Origin: Vibrio sp. CDRSL-10 TSBA | GTDB taxonomy: Bacteria > Pseudomonadota > Gammaproteobacteria > Enterobacterales > Vibrionaceae | DNA: 64,000 bases | Reading direction: 5' to 3' | Assembly: GCA_039696685.1 (NCBI GenBank) | Contig: CP155565.1 | Span: forward strand, 868,001 to 932,000 | In this document: positions 49,697-59,491 of the stretch, in pieces | How the letters are laid out: every line of letters starts with the position of its first letter | Numbering within the stretch: position 1 is the stretch's first letter | Made by a program: the position numbers and the translations under genes | Notes under the pieces: model-generated | Told to the model about the DNA's origin: nothing | Databases searched by the model: none | The model's input: the letters and a program-made list of their open reading frames with translations, nothing else

Positions 49697-51421
49697 TTAC
49701 AGGTTAATTTTATACACCGACGTGGAACCACTGACTTCGTTACCGACCGCGATAAAATGATCGCCGTTACGGACAAAATGTTTGATCGACTCCGGCCCTA
49801 AGTCTTTCGCGGCCGGATTATACATATCATTGTCGCAGTCACCTTCATCAACCGCAGTACAAACCGGCTGTGAATAGTCACGGTTATTGATGTACTCGAC
49901 GAAGCGACTTTGCTCTGGATTGGTGACATCATAAATCATGATACCGCCCTGACGTTCCAGGCCGATAAAGGCATAATGGCGGCCATTGATCTCTGCCACT
50001 TCAATCGCTTCCGGTTCAATCCCTTTGTCATCACTGCGATCGTCGCCACTCTGGTTGTTATCATTGGTGCTGTTGAAGTTATCACCTTCTGATTCAAAGG
50101 CGATTTTTCCCAGCTGGTCTCCGCTGTCAAACACCAGCTCACCATGCTCATCCCAAATAGAAAAGGAGCGTGCGCCATAACTATACACCGGCTCATCGGC
50201 TGCCAATGTGTGACCCGGATTGATTACCTTCAGGCGAGCCAGCTGCTTATTATCTTTTAACGCCTCTTTAAGCGGATGACCGTCTGCGACTTTCAGCTTC
50301 TTGCCACGCAGCTCATCAACATACGCAATACAGAATCCTTCTTCAGTAGTGTACTGAGCTGAACCGGAGAAATCATCTTCATCCCATTTAAAGCCTTTCT
50401 GGTCACACACTTGCTGTGTGGTATCGATGCCGTATTCACGCCCGTCACCTTCGTTGGCAGTCAGCAGATAGGTTTTGCCATTTACGCTGTAGCTGGCGAT
50501 GGTATCGGGCATATACAGCCCCTGCAGCAGCGGATAACTGTTAAAATTACCGATAATGCCATCTTTATTGGAAGCGTCCAGCTGTGAGGTTTGCCATGAC
50601 TTGCCACCCAAACCATAAATGGCATCAACGCGGGCACTCTCAACATCAATCGCCGCCACTACATTGTTTTCCTGCAAAGAGACATAAATCTTACCGTTCG
50701 GAGCGAAAGTCAGGTATTCCGGCTCAAGATCCTGCGCGACACTGGCATTCGGACCTGAAATACGCACTTTATCAGTCAGTTCATGATGACGGCTGCCGCC
50801 CTGATTAAAATCTCGGAAGTGAATCTGTGATACTTTGGCATTCAGTGGACCATTTTTAAGATCAACTAAAGTCACACTGCCTTCCGGGTCGATAGTGTAA
50901 TCACTGTTGGGTTCGCCCTCATTGGCACTGGCAATATAACGGCCATCCGGCGAGAAACCGACCATATCCGGCAAGGCGCCAGCCGGATATGTCGCGATAA
51001 GTTGCAGTGAATCGGAGCGATACAGCGCAAGGATGCCCGGCTGCTGTTTATCAGCATTTTCAATTGCTACTACCACCATTCCGCCGTGTGCAGAAATACT
51101 GTTCGCGGCGCCAATCTCGATACCAGCATGGCTGCCGGCACTGCGCAAATCAATCACACCACTCGCCGCAGGCTTGCTGTCTGCATCCAGGGCCAGAATG
51201 TCCACCAGCCCCGCTTGTGCATTGACAACGTAAAGTTTATCGGTCGCTTTATCGTAGCTGACGATTTCCGCCGCTGATGTGCCAAAATCAGCATCAGCGA
51301 CAGATGTGCCGACCAAGGTCAGCGCACTTGATGAAGATGGTGATTGTGGCGTTGATGAACAAGCCGCCAGTGCTGATACTGACAGACTAAGAAGCAGGTG
51401 TTTTTTACGCAGTGTGAACAT
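49697..51421 (-). CDS. Choice-of-anchor I family lipoprotein
   Basis: A 574-residue lipoprotein: signal ending LAAC (Cys at about residue 21), then beta-propeller-like repeats (YVVNAQAGLVDIL, PDMVGFSPDGRYIASANEGEP, LEPEYLTFAPNGKIYVSLQENN) as in the choice-of-anchor I proteins found near alkaline phosphatases and nucleotidases. Catalytic residues are not evident. The Pho-box-like sequence at 51484-51501 points to phosphate-starvation control. It may scavenge or hydrolyse a phosphoester, but this is inference. Confidence 0.87.
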   Translation of the reverse strand: MFTLRKKHLLLSLSVSALAACSSTPQSPSSSSALTLVGTSVADADFGTSAAEIVSYDKATDKLYVVNAQAGLVDILALDADSKPAASGVIDLRSAGSHAGIEIGAANSISAHGGMVVVAIENADKQQPGILALYRSDSLQLIATYPAGALPDMVGFSPDGRYIASANEGEPNSDYTIDPEGSVTLVDLKNGPLNAKVSQIHFRDFNQGGSRHHELTDKVRISGPNASVAQDLEPEYLTFAPNGKIYVSLQENNVVAAIDVESARVDAIYGLGGKSWQTSQLDASNKDGIIGNFNSYPLLQGLYMPDTIASYSVNGKTYLLTANEGDGREYGIDTTQQVCDQKGFKWDEDDFSGSAQYTTEEGFCIAYVDELRGKKLKVADGHPLKEALKDNKQLARLKVINPGHTLAADEPVYSYGARSFSIWDEHGELVFDSGDQLGKIAFESEGDNFNSTNDNNQSGDDRSDDKGIEPEAIEVAEINGRHYAFIGLERQGGIMIYDVTNPEQSRFVEYINNRDYSQPVCTAVDEGDCDNDMYNPAAKDLGPESIKHFVRNGDHFIAVGNEVSGSTSVYKINL

Positions 51422-51483
51422 AATTCAGTCATTCCTTTCGGTTTATCCCTATTGAAGCAAGACACCGAAAGTAAAGACCGAAT

Positions 51484-51501
51484 ATGACAAAGTCATAACT
51501 G
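51484..51501 (-). promoter_or_regulatory. Possible Pho box
   Basis: Read on the - strand: CAGTTAT, GACT, TTGTCAT. Two 7-bp direct repeats with 4-bp spacing match the PhoB half-site CTGTCAT with two and one mismatches. It is 63 bases upstream of the lipoprotein start. Confidence 0.45.
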
Positions 51502-51612
51502 TTTGGTTAACTTATTAATAAAAAACTCGGTAATTATCATCGCCAATTCTGGTCGTCGTTTGTCCTTTCTTACCAGGCGACCTGTCACTCATTAGTCGCA
51601 ACAAGGGGCAAT

Positions 51613-52525
51613 TTAACTTACCTGACTATCGTCATAACTCACCTTCAATGCATCCCGTACGAGTGCAAACGCCGGAGTAGGCTGACGGCGGCTTGGGTAG
51701 TACAGGTAATAACCATCAAATGGCGGACACCAATCCTCGAGAACCGTCACTAAACTTCCGTTGGAAATATAGCTCTCCATCTCTTCATAAGGCAGAAACA
51801 CAATACCCATGCCCTTTAGTGCAGCCTGCAGCATAGTTTGCGTCGTGTTAAAGGTCAGTTGTCCGTCAACACGGATGTTGAACTCGCGGTCGTCCTTCTC
51901 AAATTCCCACAGATAAATGTTGTTGTGAGTCGGAAAACGCATATTGATGCAGTTATGTTCCAGCAGATCTTCCGGCTTTAATGGTTTGGAATAACGAGAA
52001 AAGTAATCCGGTGTTGCGGCCGCAGCCATACGCATTTTACCGCCGATAGGTACCGCAACCATGTCTTTATCTATGGTTCCTCCCAGGCGAAACCCCGGTA
52101 TCAAAACGGTCGGCAACGATATCCCGGAAGCCGTAGTTAATATCAAACTCAACCTTGATATCCGGATATTCTCTCAGCACAGGTTCCAGCTTGGGCAGTA
52201 AGATATCTGTCACAACCGCTTCGCCACAGGTAATGCGGACTGTACCCGCCGGCTTATCACGCATTTCTGTAAGTGCATCCAGCTCCGCTTCCATCTCATC
52301 AATTCGACTGCCGATAGAGTTGAGCAAGCGCTCCCCCGCAGGCGTTGGTGACACACTGCGCGTGGTGCGAGTCAGTAAACGAATACCGATCTGCTCTTCC
52401 ATCGCACTGATCGCCTGACTGAGAGCAGACTGGGTTACACCAAGTTGCGCGGCTGCCCGGGTGAAACTGCGTTCACGCGCCACTCTGACGAAATAAAGCA
52501 GATCATTGAGATTACGTTTTGGCAT
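51613..52525 (-). CDS. LysR family regulator, interrupted by +1 frameshift
   Basis: A 303-residue regulator: HTH at about residues 20-40 (RSFTRAAAQLGVTQSALSQAI), then the LysR effector domain (VRITCGEAVVTDILLPKLEP, LQAALKGMGIVFLPYEEME). Frames join when one base is removed from GAAAC at 52089-52093, restoring DTGVRLGGTID. It is divergent from the MFS exporter gene 146 bases away and probably controls it. The inducer is unknown. Confidence 0.9.
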
Positions 52526-52671
52526 CGCTTCCTCATTAATTAGTAATGCTAATAGCCTCTTTAAGCATTTATTAGCTATCTGCCGACCGTTTTACCTGAG
52601 AAAATGGTTGGCGTAAAGAAACACTTCAAGCCATACGGTAAAAACAATAACTTAAGCCTTTAGAGGAACCA

Positions 52672-53889
52672 ATGTCAGACACTCAAGCTATACAACAGGA
52701 AAGGGCTGCCAACAGTACTTCCGCCGCTCATCAACCACGCGCGTACTGGAGTGGTGTTTTCGCCATGACCTTGTGTGTATTCACCCTCATCGCTTCTGAA
52801 TTTATGCCGGTCAGCTTGTTGACAGCTATCTCCAGCGATCTGGGGGTCAGCACCGGATTAGTCGGTCAGGGTATCGCTATTTCAGGCGCCTTTGCGGTTA
52901 TCACCAGCCTTTCGATCTCAACTATTGCCGCCAAGCGTGACCGTAAACATCTGCTGCTTAGCCTGACTGCATTGATGCTCATCTCAGGTGCGATTATTGC
53001 TGAAGCCTCCGACTATACAATGTATATGGTTGGCCGTTCGCTGATTGGCGTTTCGATCGGCGGTTTCTGGGCCCTTTCTGCTGCATGTGCGATGCGCCTG
53101 GTGCCGAAAAACCAGGTGCCAAAAGCACTGGCCATTTTTAATGGCGGCAATGCCCTGGCGATGATTCTGGCCGCTCCTCTGGGCAGCTATTTAGGCTCAA
53201 TAGTGGGCTGGCGCGGCGCTTTCTGGTGCCTGGTTCCACTTTCTCTGTTTGCTTTTGTCTGGCAATACATCAGCTTACCGGCGATGAAAAGTGAGCAGCA
53301 AGGTGGTGGTGTTGGCCGCTTATGGACCTTGATCAAAACCCCGGTGATTGGTATTGGGATGGCCGCAGTGGGTCTGTTTTTCATGGGTCAGTTTACCCTC
53401 TACACTTATATTCGCCCATTTTTGGAAACGGTCACTCAGATTGATGCGACTCTGGTCTCGCTGTCACTGCTGATTGTCGGTATTGCCGGATTTGTCGGCA
53501 CCGCATTGATTGGCCGATTCCTCAATAAAAGTCTGTACGGCACATTGATCATGATCCCGTTGCTGATGGCGGTCATTGGGATGTCGATGATGCTGCTTGG
53601 CCATTCGTTCAGCGCCGTCGCGGTTGCTCTGGCATGCTGGGGGCTGCTGGCTACCGCTGCCCCTGTCGGCTGGTGGACCTGGGTTGCCCGTATCATGCCG
53701 GATGATTCAGAAGCCGGCGGCGGAATGATGGTCGCCGTTATTCAGCTCACTATCGCACTGGGCTCAACCTTGGGTGGTATCCTGTATGACTTCTCCGGCC
53801 ATGAGCTGGCATTTAGCGTTGCCGCAATAATCATGGTTCTCGCCTCAGGCGCAGCGTATCTGAGTTCTCGCGGGCACAGCGACAAATAG
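52672..53889 (+). CDS. MFS exporter (DHA1/NepI-like)
   Basis: A 405-residue, 12-segment drug/metabolite exporter: IASEFMPVSLLTAISSDLGVSTGLVGQ at the N-terminus and GRSLIGVSIGGFWALSAACAMRLVP, like the purine ribonucleoside exporter NepI and YdhP-type carriers. It is intact. AGAGGAA lies before the ATG at 52672. The LysR gene read away from it is its likely regulator. Confidence 0.9.
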   Translation: MSDTQAIQQERAANSTSAAHQPRAYWSGVFAMTLCVFTLIASEFMPVSLLTAISSDLGVSTGLVGQGIAISGAFAVITSLSISTIAAKRDRKHLLLSLTALMLISGAIIAEASDYTMYMVGRSLIGVSIGGFWALSAACAMRLVPKNQVPKALAIFNGGNALAMILAAPLGSYLGSIVGWRGAFWCLVPLSLFAFVWQYISLPAMKSEQQGGGVGRLWTLIKTPVIGIGMAAVGLFFMGQFTLYTYIRPFLETVTQIDATLVSLSLLIVGIAGFVGTALIGRFLNKSLYGTLIMIPLLMAVIGMSMMLLGHSFSAVAVALACWGLLATAAPVGWWTWVARIMPDDSEAGGGMMVAVIQLTIALGSTLGGILYDFSGHELAFSVAAIIMVLASGAAYLSSRGHSDK

Positions 53890-53935
53890 ACACCTTCATT
53901 CAGCCAGCGTTCAAGATTGCACGCTGGCTCAAGGA

Positions 53936-54860
53936 TTACAAGTTGTACACTGAGGTCGGGCTGCGTGCTTCATCGAGCAACGCATCGATAACGATTCTCT
54001 GGCGCGGTTTGAGATAGCGAGAACGCGGCCAGACTGCGTGAATAGGCATCTCCGCGCCCGCCCATTGGTCAAGGACGGTGACCAGAGCTCCTGTGGAGAG
54101 ATATTCATTCACCAACCATGTCGGCAACTGACACAAACCCATGCCATTGAGTGTCGCCTCCACCATAGCGTCTCCGTCGCTGAAATCGTACCGGGCACGA
54201 ATCACCTGAGAAAAAGATTCACCGCTCGGCTGACAGAACAACCAGGCTGGCTGGGTGCTGCGCCGGCTACCGATAATACAGTCATGTTCGGTGAGCTCAG
54301 CCGGTAGTGAAGGAATCCCTTTGCGTTCCAGATAAGCAGGACTTGCACACACTACCAGACGTTGCCGACCCAGTTTACGTGCCACCAGGTCAGCATCATC
54401 CTCCAGAGTGCCAATCCGCACCACCAGATCAACCCCTTCATCAATCAGATTAATGCGGCGCTCAGTAAAGCTGACCGACATATCCAGACTCGGATATTCA
54501 CACGACAAACGGGCCAGTATAGGCATCACGTGGCGGCGGCCAAACGCAGCCGGGAGGTGAATATTCAGACGACCGGAGATTTGACTGCTGCCGGCCACAA
54601 CGCCAAGCTCCAGACTCTCTATTTCATCGAGTATCGCAACCCAGCCATCAAAGAAACGCTGACCTTCCGGAGTCGGGGTCAGATTACGGGTAGTACGATG
54701 CAGTAATTTCGTTCCCAGCTTCTGCTCCAGCCGGGTGACGCTTTTGCCGACCGCCGAGCCAGTCAGCCCCAACCGTTCACCTGCTGCAGTAAAAGAAACC
54801 GGTACGGAGGGTTTCTACATACTCAACCACACCGGAAAATTGAGTCTCATACAATTTCAT
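53936..54860 (-). CDS. LysR family regulator, interrupted by +1 frameshift
   Basis: The frame from 54772 lacks an N-terminus. Removing one base from GAAAC at 54795-54799 joins it to an ATG at 54860 (AGGAT seven bases upstream) with EYVETLRTGSFTAAGERLGL, giving the full HTH and 307 residues. The effector domain (GRLNIHLPAAFGRRHVMPIL, ATLNGMGLCQLPTWLV) is intact. It is divergent from the SnoaL/LLM pair at 55009 and probably controls it. Confidence 0.9.
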
Positions 54861-55008
54861 TATGGAATCCTGGGACGAAATAAATGGAATATAAACTGTA
54901 TTATCATTTTTAAACAAGTCAATACAATACTCCGTAATCACTCAATTCTCGTGCTGTGGTGAGAACTCGCTTTCACTATAGCGCAGCAAAGTAAGACCGG
55001 AGCCCCTT

Positions 55009-55467
55009 ATGACAAACTCAATCGATATGACACGCATTCAAGCCCTGCTGGATCGTGAAGAAATTCGTGCATTGCGCCTGCGTTACAGCCAGCTTTTAGA
55101 CGGCGGTCAGGCCGAGCGTATGGGTGAAGTATTTACCCAGGATGCAGAAGTTAAAGTGACCGTCGGTTCAATGCAGGGCCTGGATGAAATCAAGCGTAGC
55201 CTGGCTGATGCTTACACCCTGTTTGATACCAAGAAACGTGGCCACTTCCCGTTTATTCACGCAGTAACGAATCACGATATCACCCTGATCGACGACAATC
55301 ATGCCAAGGGCAGCTGTTACTTACTGGATTTCGTTACTGATCGCGACACCGCGCAGCATCCGTTCCTGCTGCTTGGTCACTATGTTGATGACTATGTGCG
55401 CGTTAACGGTGAATGGCGTATTGCCCGTTCAGAACTTGATGTTCTGTGGCCTGACGATAATCAGTAA
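55009..55467 (+). CDS. Cytoplasmic SnoaL-like (NTF2-fold) protein
   Basis: A 152-residue protein without signal peptide, with a SnoaL_4-type domain (LRLRYSQLLDGGQAERMGEVF, HFPFIHAVTNHDITL, YVRVNGEWRIARSELDVLW). These proteins often act with flavin oxidoreductases on aromatic or hydroxylated compounds. It begins 148 bases from the divergent LysR and is followed by an LLM-class enzyme. The reaction is unknown. Confidence 0.84.
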   Translation: MTNSIDMTRIQALLDREEIRALRLRYSQLLDGGQAERMGEVFTQDAEVKVTVGSMQGLDEIKRSLADAYTLFDTKKRGHFPFIHAVTNHDITLIDDNHAKGSCYLLDFVTDRDTAQHPFLLLGHYVDDYVRVNGEWRIARSELDVLWPDDNQ

Positions 55468-55502
55468 AACGTCCTTTAGAACAAGCCAAAGAGAAGATGA
55501 TT

Positions 55503-56460
55503 ATGACCGAGAAGCAACAGGCACTGACACCAAGCTTCAACCAGGTGTTCAGCGAAGATAAACTGACGATAGGCTTACTGACACCTCTGGAAGGTTATCC
55601 GAGCTTTCCCTTTCCGACTCTGAAAGATCACCAGAATATTGCACGTCAGGCAGAGCAGGCCGGATTTGCCAGCATCTGGCTGCGCGATGTGCCGTTTTAC
55701 GATCCCAACTTCGGGGATGCGGCGCAAATGCTTGACCCCTTTGTGTATGCCGGCTATCTGGCTGCCGCTACTGAATCGATTACTTTAGGCACAGCAGGCA
55801 TTGTACTGCCACTGCGTGACCCGATTTCAGTCGCGAAGCAGGCGGTTTCTGTGGATCATCTGACAGGCGGACGCTTTGTGCTTGGCCTTTCAACCGGTGA
55901 CCGTCCGGTCGAATATCCGGCCTTCGGGGTTGATTTTGACCAGCGCGGTGAACTGTACCGCGAATCGGTTGAGATCATCCGGACCCTGCACAACGAATCA
56001 TTTCCGCGTTTGCAGACCAATAACTTCGGCAAATTTTCCGGCAATCTTGATATGCATCCGAAACCGGTGCACAACAACCTGCCATTAATGGCGGTCGGCC
56101 GCTCACGTCAGCCTATCGATTGGTTGGCACGTAACGTCAATGCCTGGATTTGGTCTGTGGATGATGAACGGGCCATTCAGGAAATCGTTGCATCACTGCG
56201 CGTCGCCGCCGGTGAACAAACTGCGCCTCATTACGGCTATGCCACGTTTCTTTGATTTGGATGCGAACCCGGATGCGCCATACCAACGTTTTTATAACGT
56301 GGTACGTATTGGCCGCAACGCACTGATTGAGCGTCTGCGTCACCATAAACAGCTGGGCGTACGTCACGTCGCACTTAACCTCAAACCTTCGCGTCGCAAA
56401 GCGCAGGATGTGATTGAGGAAATGGGCCGCTTCGTGCTGCCGGTTCTCAATCAAGACTGA
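55503..56460 (+). CDS. LLM-class (luciferase-like) flavin oxidoreductase, interrupted by +1 frameshift
   Basis: An FMN/F420-type TIM-barrel monooxygenase of 318 residues: LTIGLLTPLEGYPSFPFP, IWLRDVPFYDP, SITLGTAGIVLPLRDPI, GGRFVLGLSTGDRP. Frames join when one T is removed from GTTTC at 56246-56250, restoring YGYATFFDLDANPDAPYQRF. The ATG at 55503 is chosen over 55497 from spacing. With the SnoaL-like protein and LysR it forms a small oxidation locus of unknown substrate. Confidence 0.88.
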
Positions 56461-56537
56461 GTACCGCCGTAAATAGCCACTGATATACGCATCAGTACCA
56501 TTAATCATCGTCTAAGGCGGTGGCTGGCAATGACATC

Positions 56538-56563
56538 AAAAAGAGCCGCAATGCGGCCCTTTA
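56538..56563. terminator. Shared terminator between convergent genes
   Basis: AGAGCCGC, short loop, GCGGCCCT with A/T flanks. It ends both the LLM gene and the DOPA-dioxygenase-like gene. Confidence 0.7.
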
Positions 56564-56603
56564 TCTTTCTGACTCAGTGGCTTATGGTCCTAAGCGCTTT
56601 ATA

Positions 56604-56972
56604 TCAATCTTCCACAGAAGAACTGTCAAACACCGACAGGTCCAGCCTCAGGCTGTCACCCAGCCAATAGGCATACAGAGTATGGTCTTCGATTTCATCA
56701 CCGGAAAGCGCATGAACCAGTACCGACAAACCATTACGATTTTCGTCCAGCCAAGGTACTAAGTGATCGAAATCGTGTGAAGTGAACTTAATCTGGCAAC
56801 TCCATTTCGGGTGAGGGCCCACCAGTTTTTCGTGCACCCGGCCGATTTTCACCGGGAAACGCTCGCCTGCTTCATGAACCAGCCGCGAGGCAAACTCCAG
56901 CGTTTGTGCATCAAAGTACACATGGGCATGGTAAGCCCGATGGGAATTTACCGGTCGTTTAATCTCTTTCAT
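56604..56972 (-). CDS. DOPA 4,5-dioxygenase family protein
   Basis: A 122-residue protein of PF08883: YHAHVYFDAQTLEFASRL with two His, then GRVHEKLVGPHPKWSCQI and LSVLVHALSGDEIEDHT. The three His are candidate Fe(II) ligands of an extradiol-type enzyme. A GTG lies at 56987, but GGAAG is spaced for the ATG at 56972. Bacterial members have no settled substrate. Confidence 0.88.
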   Translation of the reverse strand: MKEIKRPVNSHRAYHAHVYFDAQTLEFASRLVHEAGERFPVKIGRVHEKLVGPHPKWSCQIKFTSHDFDHLVPWLDENRNGLSVLVHALSGDEIEDHTLYAYWLGDSLRLDLSVFDSSSVED

Positions 56973-57444
56973 TATTTTTGCTTCCACGTCTTAAAATAGT
57001 AAACAATTCATTAGGTTTCGTTATTGATTTGTGGGCAAGGATACTACTTCTGGCCGCAGTGTGACGACTTTTAATTGAAATATCAGTTTACGCTGTTCCA
57101 CTTAAGCGTAATGCAAAATCAGGGGATTCTCTATTCGGTTCCTGTACGCTGCACGCAAGATCACGTGGCGATAATCGAACATTGGTCGTCAGAGGAACTT
57201 CTATCCCAGGGCGGAATGGCACCATTACCTTGTATCGTCAATCCTTGCAGCAATTGCTATCCGTCAGCCTTCAAATAAGCTCAGGCAGGTTAAATCCACT
57301 GCTGTCCTGACCTGAGCATGGCGGCTCACTCTGTCTTATTCACAGCGAGCACTGACTAAATAAGTGTCCAGCGTGGATTTGTGCCGGAGAAACGAGCCGC
57401 CTCCCCCTTTCTGTACCACGTTATCTCACCCGAATAGCGATGGA
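56973..57444. other. Intergenic region
   Basis: 472 bases. A small + strand ORF at 57075-57278 (Cys-rich end) has no good ribosome site or family resemblance and is not accepted. The promoter of the DOPA-dioxygenase-like gene should lie at the left end. Confidence 0.3.
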
Positions 57445-58359
57445 TTACCTCGCCAGAGAAGAAACCGGCTCAGCTTGGCGGCCAAACCAACGCTGGCCAA
57501 AAACGTTAATCACCAGCCCGACCGCAATCACCACCACGCCTGCGATTTGATACAGAGTGAGGCTCTCACCCAGCAACAACCAAGCGCTCAGCAGTCCAAA
57601 TACCGGAACCAGCAACGAAAGCGGAGCAACCAATGCGGTAGGATAACGGCTCAACAAATAGCTCCAGCCGCCATATCCGACGATCGTGGCAAGCAACGAC
57701 AGGTAAACAACCGAGAACAGATTGTGCCACTGCATATTAAGCAACGAATCCGTAATGATCTGAGGTCCTTCAATCCAGAGCGAAGCAACAGCAAACGTGA
57801 ACATCGGCACCAAAGCACTCCACACGATCAAAGACATGGTCGGAACGGCGTAGTTTTGCATGATCACCTTATTGGTGATGTTACCCAATGCCCAACAGGT
57901 CGCCGCACCGATAATCAACAGCAAGGTAGCGGCTGTCAGCGATGCCGTTCCCGCGCCTTGCGCCACCGCGAGCAGATAGATCCCCGCTCCCGCTGTGATG
58001 ACCGCAATCACATTATGGCGACGAATTTTTTCTTTCAGCAGCACACAACCAAACGCCAGGGTAATAAAAGCCTGCGCCTGTAACAGTAACGAGGCTAATC
58101 CTGCAGCAAGGCCGATATTCAGCGCCCAGAACAATAAGGCAAACTGACCAAAACTGATGGTCAGTCCGTACGCCACCAGCCATTTGAGCGGCAATGCGGG
58201 ACGCTTGATAAACAGCAGAGCAGGAAAGGCTACCAAAGCAAACCGCAAACCGGCCAGCAGCAGCGGTGGCATCCCCTGTAATCCGACTTTGATAACCACG
58301 AAGTTCACACCCCAGACCAGCACAATCGCCAGGGCGAGGAATCTGTCTCGTAATGACAT
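57445..58359 (-). CDS. eamA: EamA-family amino acid metabolite exporter
   Basis: A 304-residue, ten-segment DMT-superfamily transporter made of two EamA repeats. It is close to E. coli EamA (YdeD), which exports cysteine and O-acetylserine: VWGVNFVVIKVGL then PPLLLAGLRFALVAFPAL, QAQAFITLAFG, IVWSALVPMFTF, APLSLLVPVFGLLSAW. It is intact. AGGAT lies upstream of the ATG at 58359. Substrate is by homology. Confidence 0.9.
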   Translation of the reverse strand: MSLRDRFLALAIVLVWGVNFVVIKVGLQGMPPLLLAGLRFALVAFPALLFIKRPALPLKWLVAYGLTISFGQFALLFWALNIGLAAGLASLLLQAQAFITLAFGCVLLKEKIRRHNVIAVITAGAGIYLLAVAQGAGTASLTAATLLLIIGAATCWALGNITNKVIMQNYAVPTMSLIVWSALVPMFTFAVASLWIEGPQIITDSLLNMQWHNLFSVVYLSLLATIVGYGGWSYLLSRYPTALVAPLSLLVPVFGLLSAWLLLGESLTLYQIAGVVVIAVGLVINVFGQRWFGRQAEPVSSLAR

Positions 58360-58516
58360 CTTGTATCCTTACAAACGTCCGACAGTGTCAGGAAAGACGA
58401 GAGCAGACACCTGCTCAGCGCTTGCCTTTCAAGGGTAAGTTTGAAATTGAGTGAGAGAAAAAGAGTCCTCAGACTGCCCTATTCCCGTACATAAAACAAG
58501 CGCCGGACAGGGCGAG

Positions 58517-59392
58517 TCATAATAATGGCCTGAACAGGGTATCCAGCTTCGGATGCACCACACGCCGCTTGACCGTGACCGCGTAGAAGTTTTCGAATAC
58601 GCTTGGCAGCACAAGGTAACTTTTCAGAATGCCGTTATCGAGTTCATCTTTTACTACCACGTCCGGCATTACCGCAAGTGCGCCGGTATCACGGGCCAAA
58701 AGACGCAGCATCGCCATGTCATCAGATTCGGCGATAATGTTGGGATGTAGCTGATATTGAGCGGCAAAAGCATCAAAAGCAGCGCGCAGCGGATTTTCTC
58801 CATACGGTAATACCCAACGACGGTTGCGATAACTGGCGCCGAGATCTTTGCCCAGATCTAACCCCGGAGGCCCGATGATCGACACCGCCTGACGTGCCAG
58901 AACCCGGCTTTGCCAGTTCTGTTTATTCGAACCTCTGACCGGAATGTTAGTTAATGCTATATCAAGCTGGTGTTCCCCCAGAGCGGTCAGCAAACCGGTC
59001 TGACTCATCGACTGCAGGGTGTAACGGCAGTCATCCTGATTGATAAGTGGCTGAATAAACTGCTCGATAAAGTTACGCGAGATAGTCGACAGGATACCAA
59101 TCCGGATGGTCGCGCCAGGTAACGCTTTGCCACTGGTCAATAATTTTTCCAGCTCTTCGCCATTTTTGAAGATTTCTTCGGCATAGCTCAGCGCATGATA
59201 TCCGCTCTCGGTCAGGGTCAGTGCACGCCCTTTTCTGGTGAACAACTGCACATCCAAAGTTTGCTCTAACTGTTTGATTTGTGAAGAGAGAGCAGACTGA
59301 GACACATGCAGTTTCTGCGCAGTCTGAGTCAGGTTACCCTGTTTGGCGACTTGCCAGAAATAGTACAGATGATGGTAGTTTAAACGACTCAT
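58517..59392 (-). CDS. NhaR-like LysR family regulator
   Basis: A 291-residue regulator: HTH at about 19-38 (GNLTQTAQKLHVSQSALSSQI), then an effector domain (IRIGILSTISRNFIEQFI, NGILKSYLVLPSVFENFYAV). The N-terminus MSRLNYHHLYYFWQVAKQGN is typical of NhaR. It is divergent from dabBA, 99 bases away, and is the probable activator of that carbon-uptake operon. Confidence 0.9.
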   Translation of the reverse strand: MSRLNYHHLYYFWQVAKQGNLTQTAQKLHVSQSALSSQIKQLEQTLDVQLFTRKGRALTLTESGYHALSYAEEIFKNGEELEKLLTSGKALPGATIRIGILSTISRNFIEQFIQPLINQDDCRYTLQSMSQTGLLTALGEHQLDIALTNIPVRGSNKQNWQSRVLARQAVSIIGPPGLDLGKDLGASYRNRRWVLPYGENPLRAAFDAFAAQYQLHPNIIAESDDMAMLRLLARDTGALAVMPDVVVKDELDNGILKSYLVLPSVFENFYAVTVKRRVVHPKLDTLFRPLL

Positions 59393-59491
59393 AATTCTCT
59401 AAAACAGAACGATTTATAAATTATTATATATTTTACTTAACAATCAGACAGTTTCACAATAGCCGCGACTTTTGGAACTGTGAGGATAGTC

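Noticed and set aside
57075..57278. 67-codon + strand ORF in the gap before eamA
   Set aside because: No ribosome site, no signal or domain; kept only as a note on the intergenic region.
57364..58083. 239-codon + strand ORF opposite eamA
   Set aside because: Shadow of eamA; composition is Gln/Arg-rich and has no domain.
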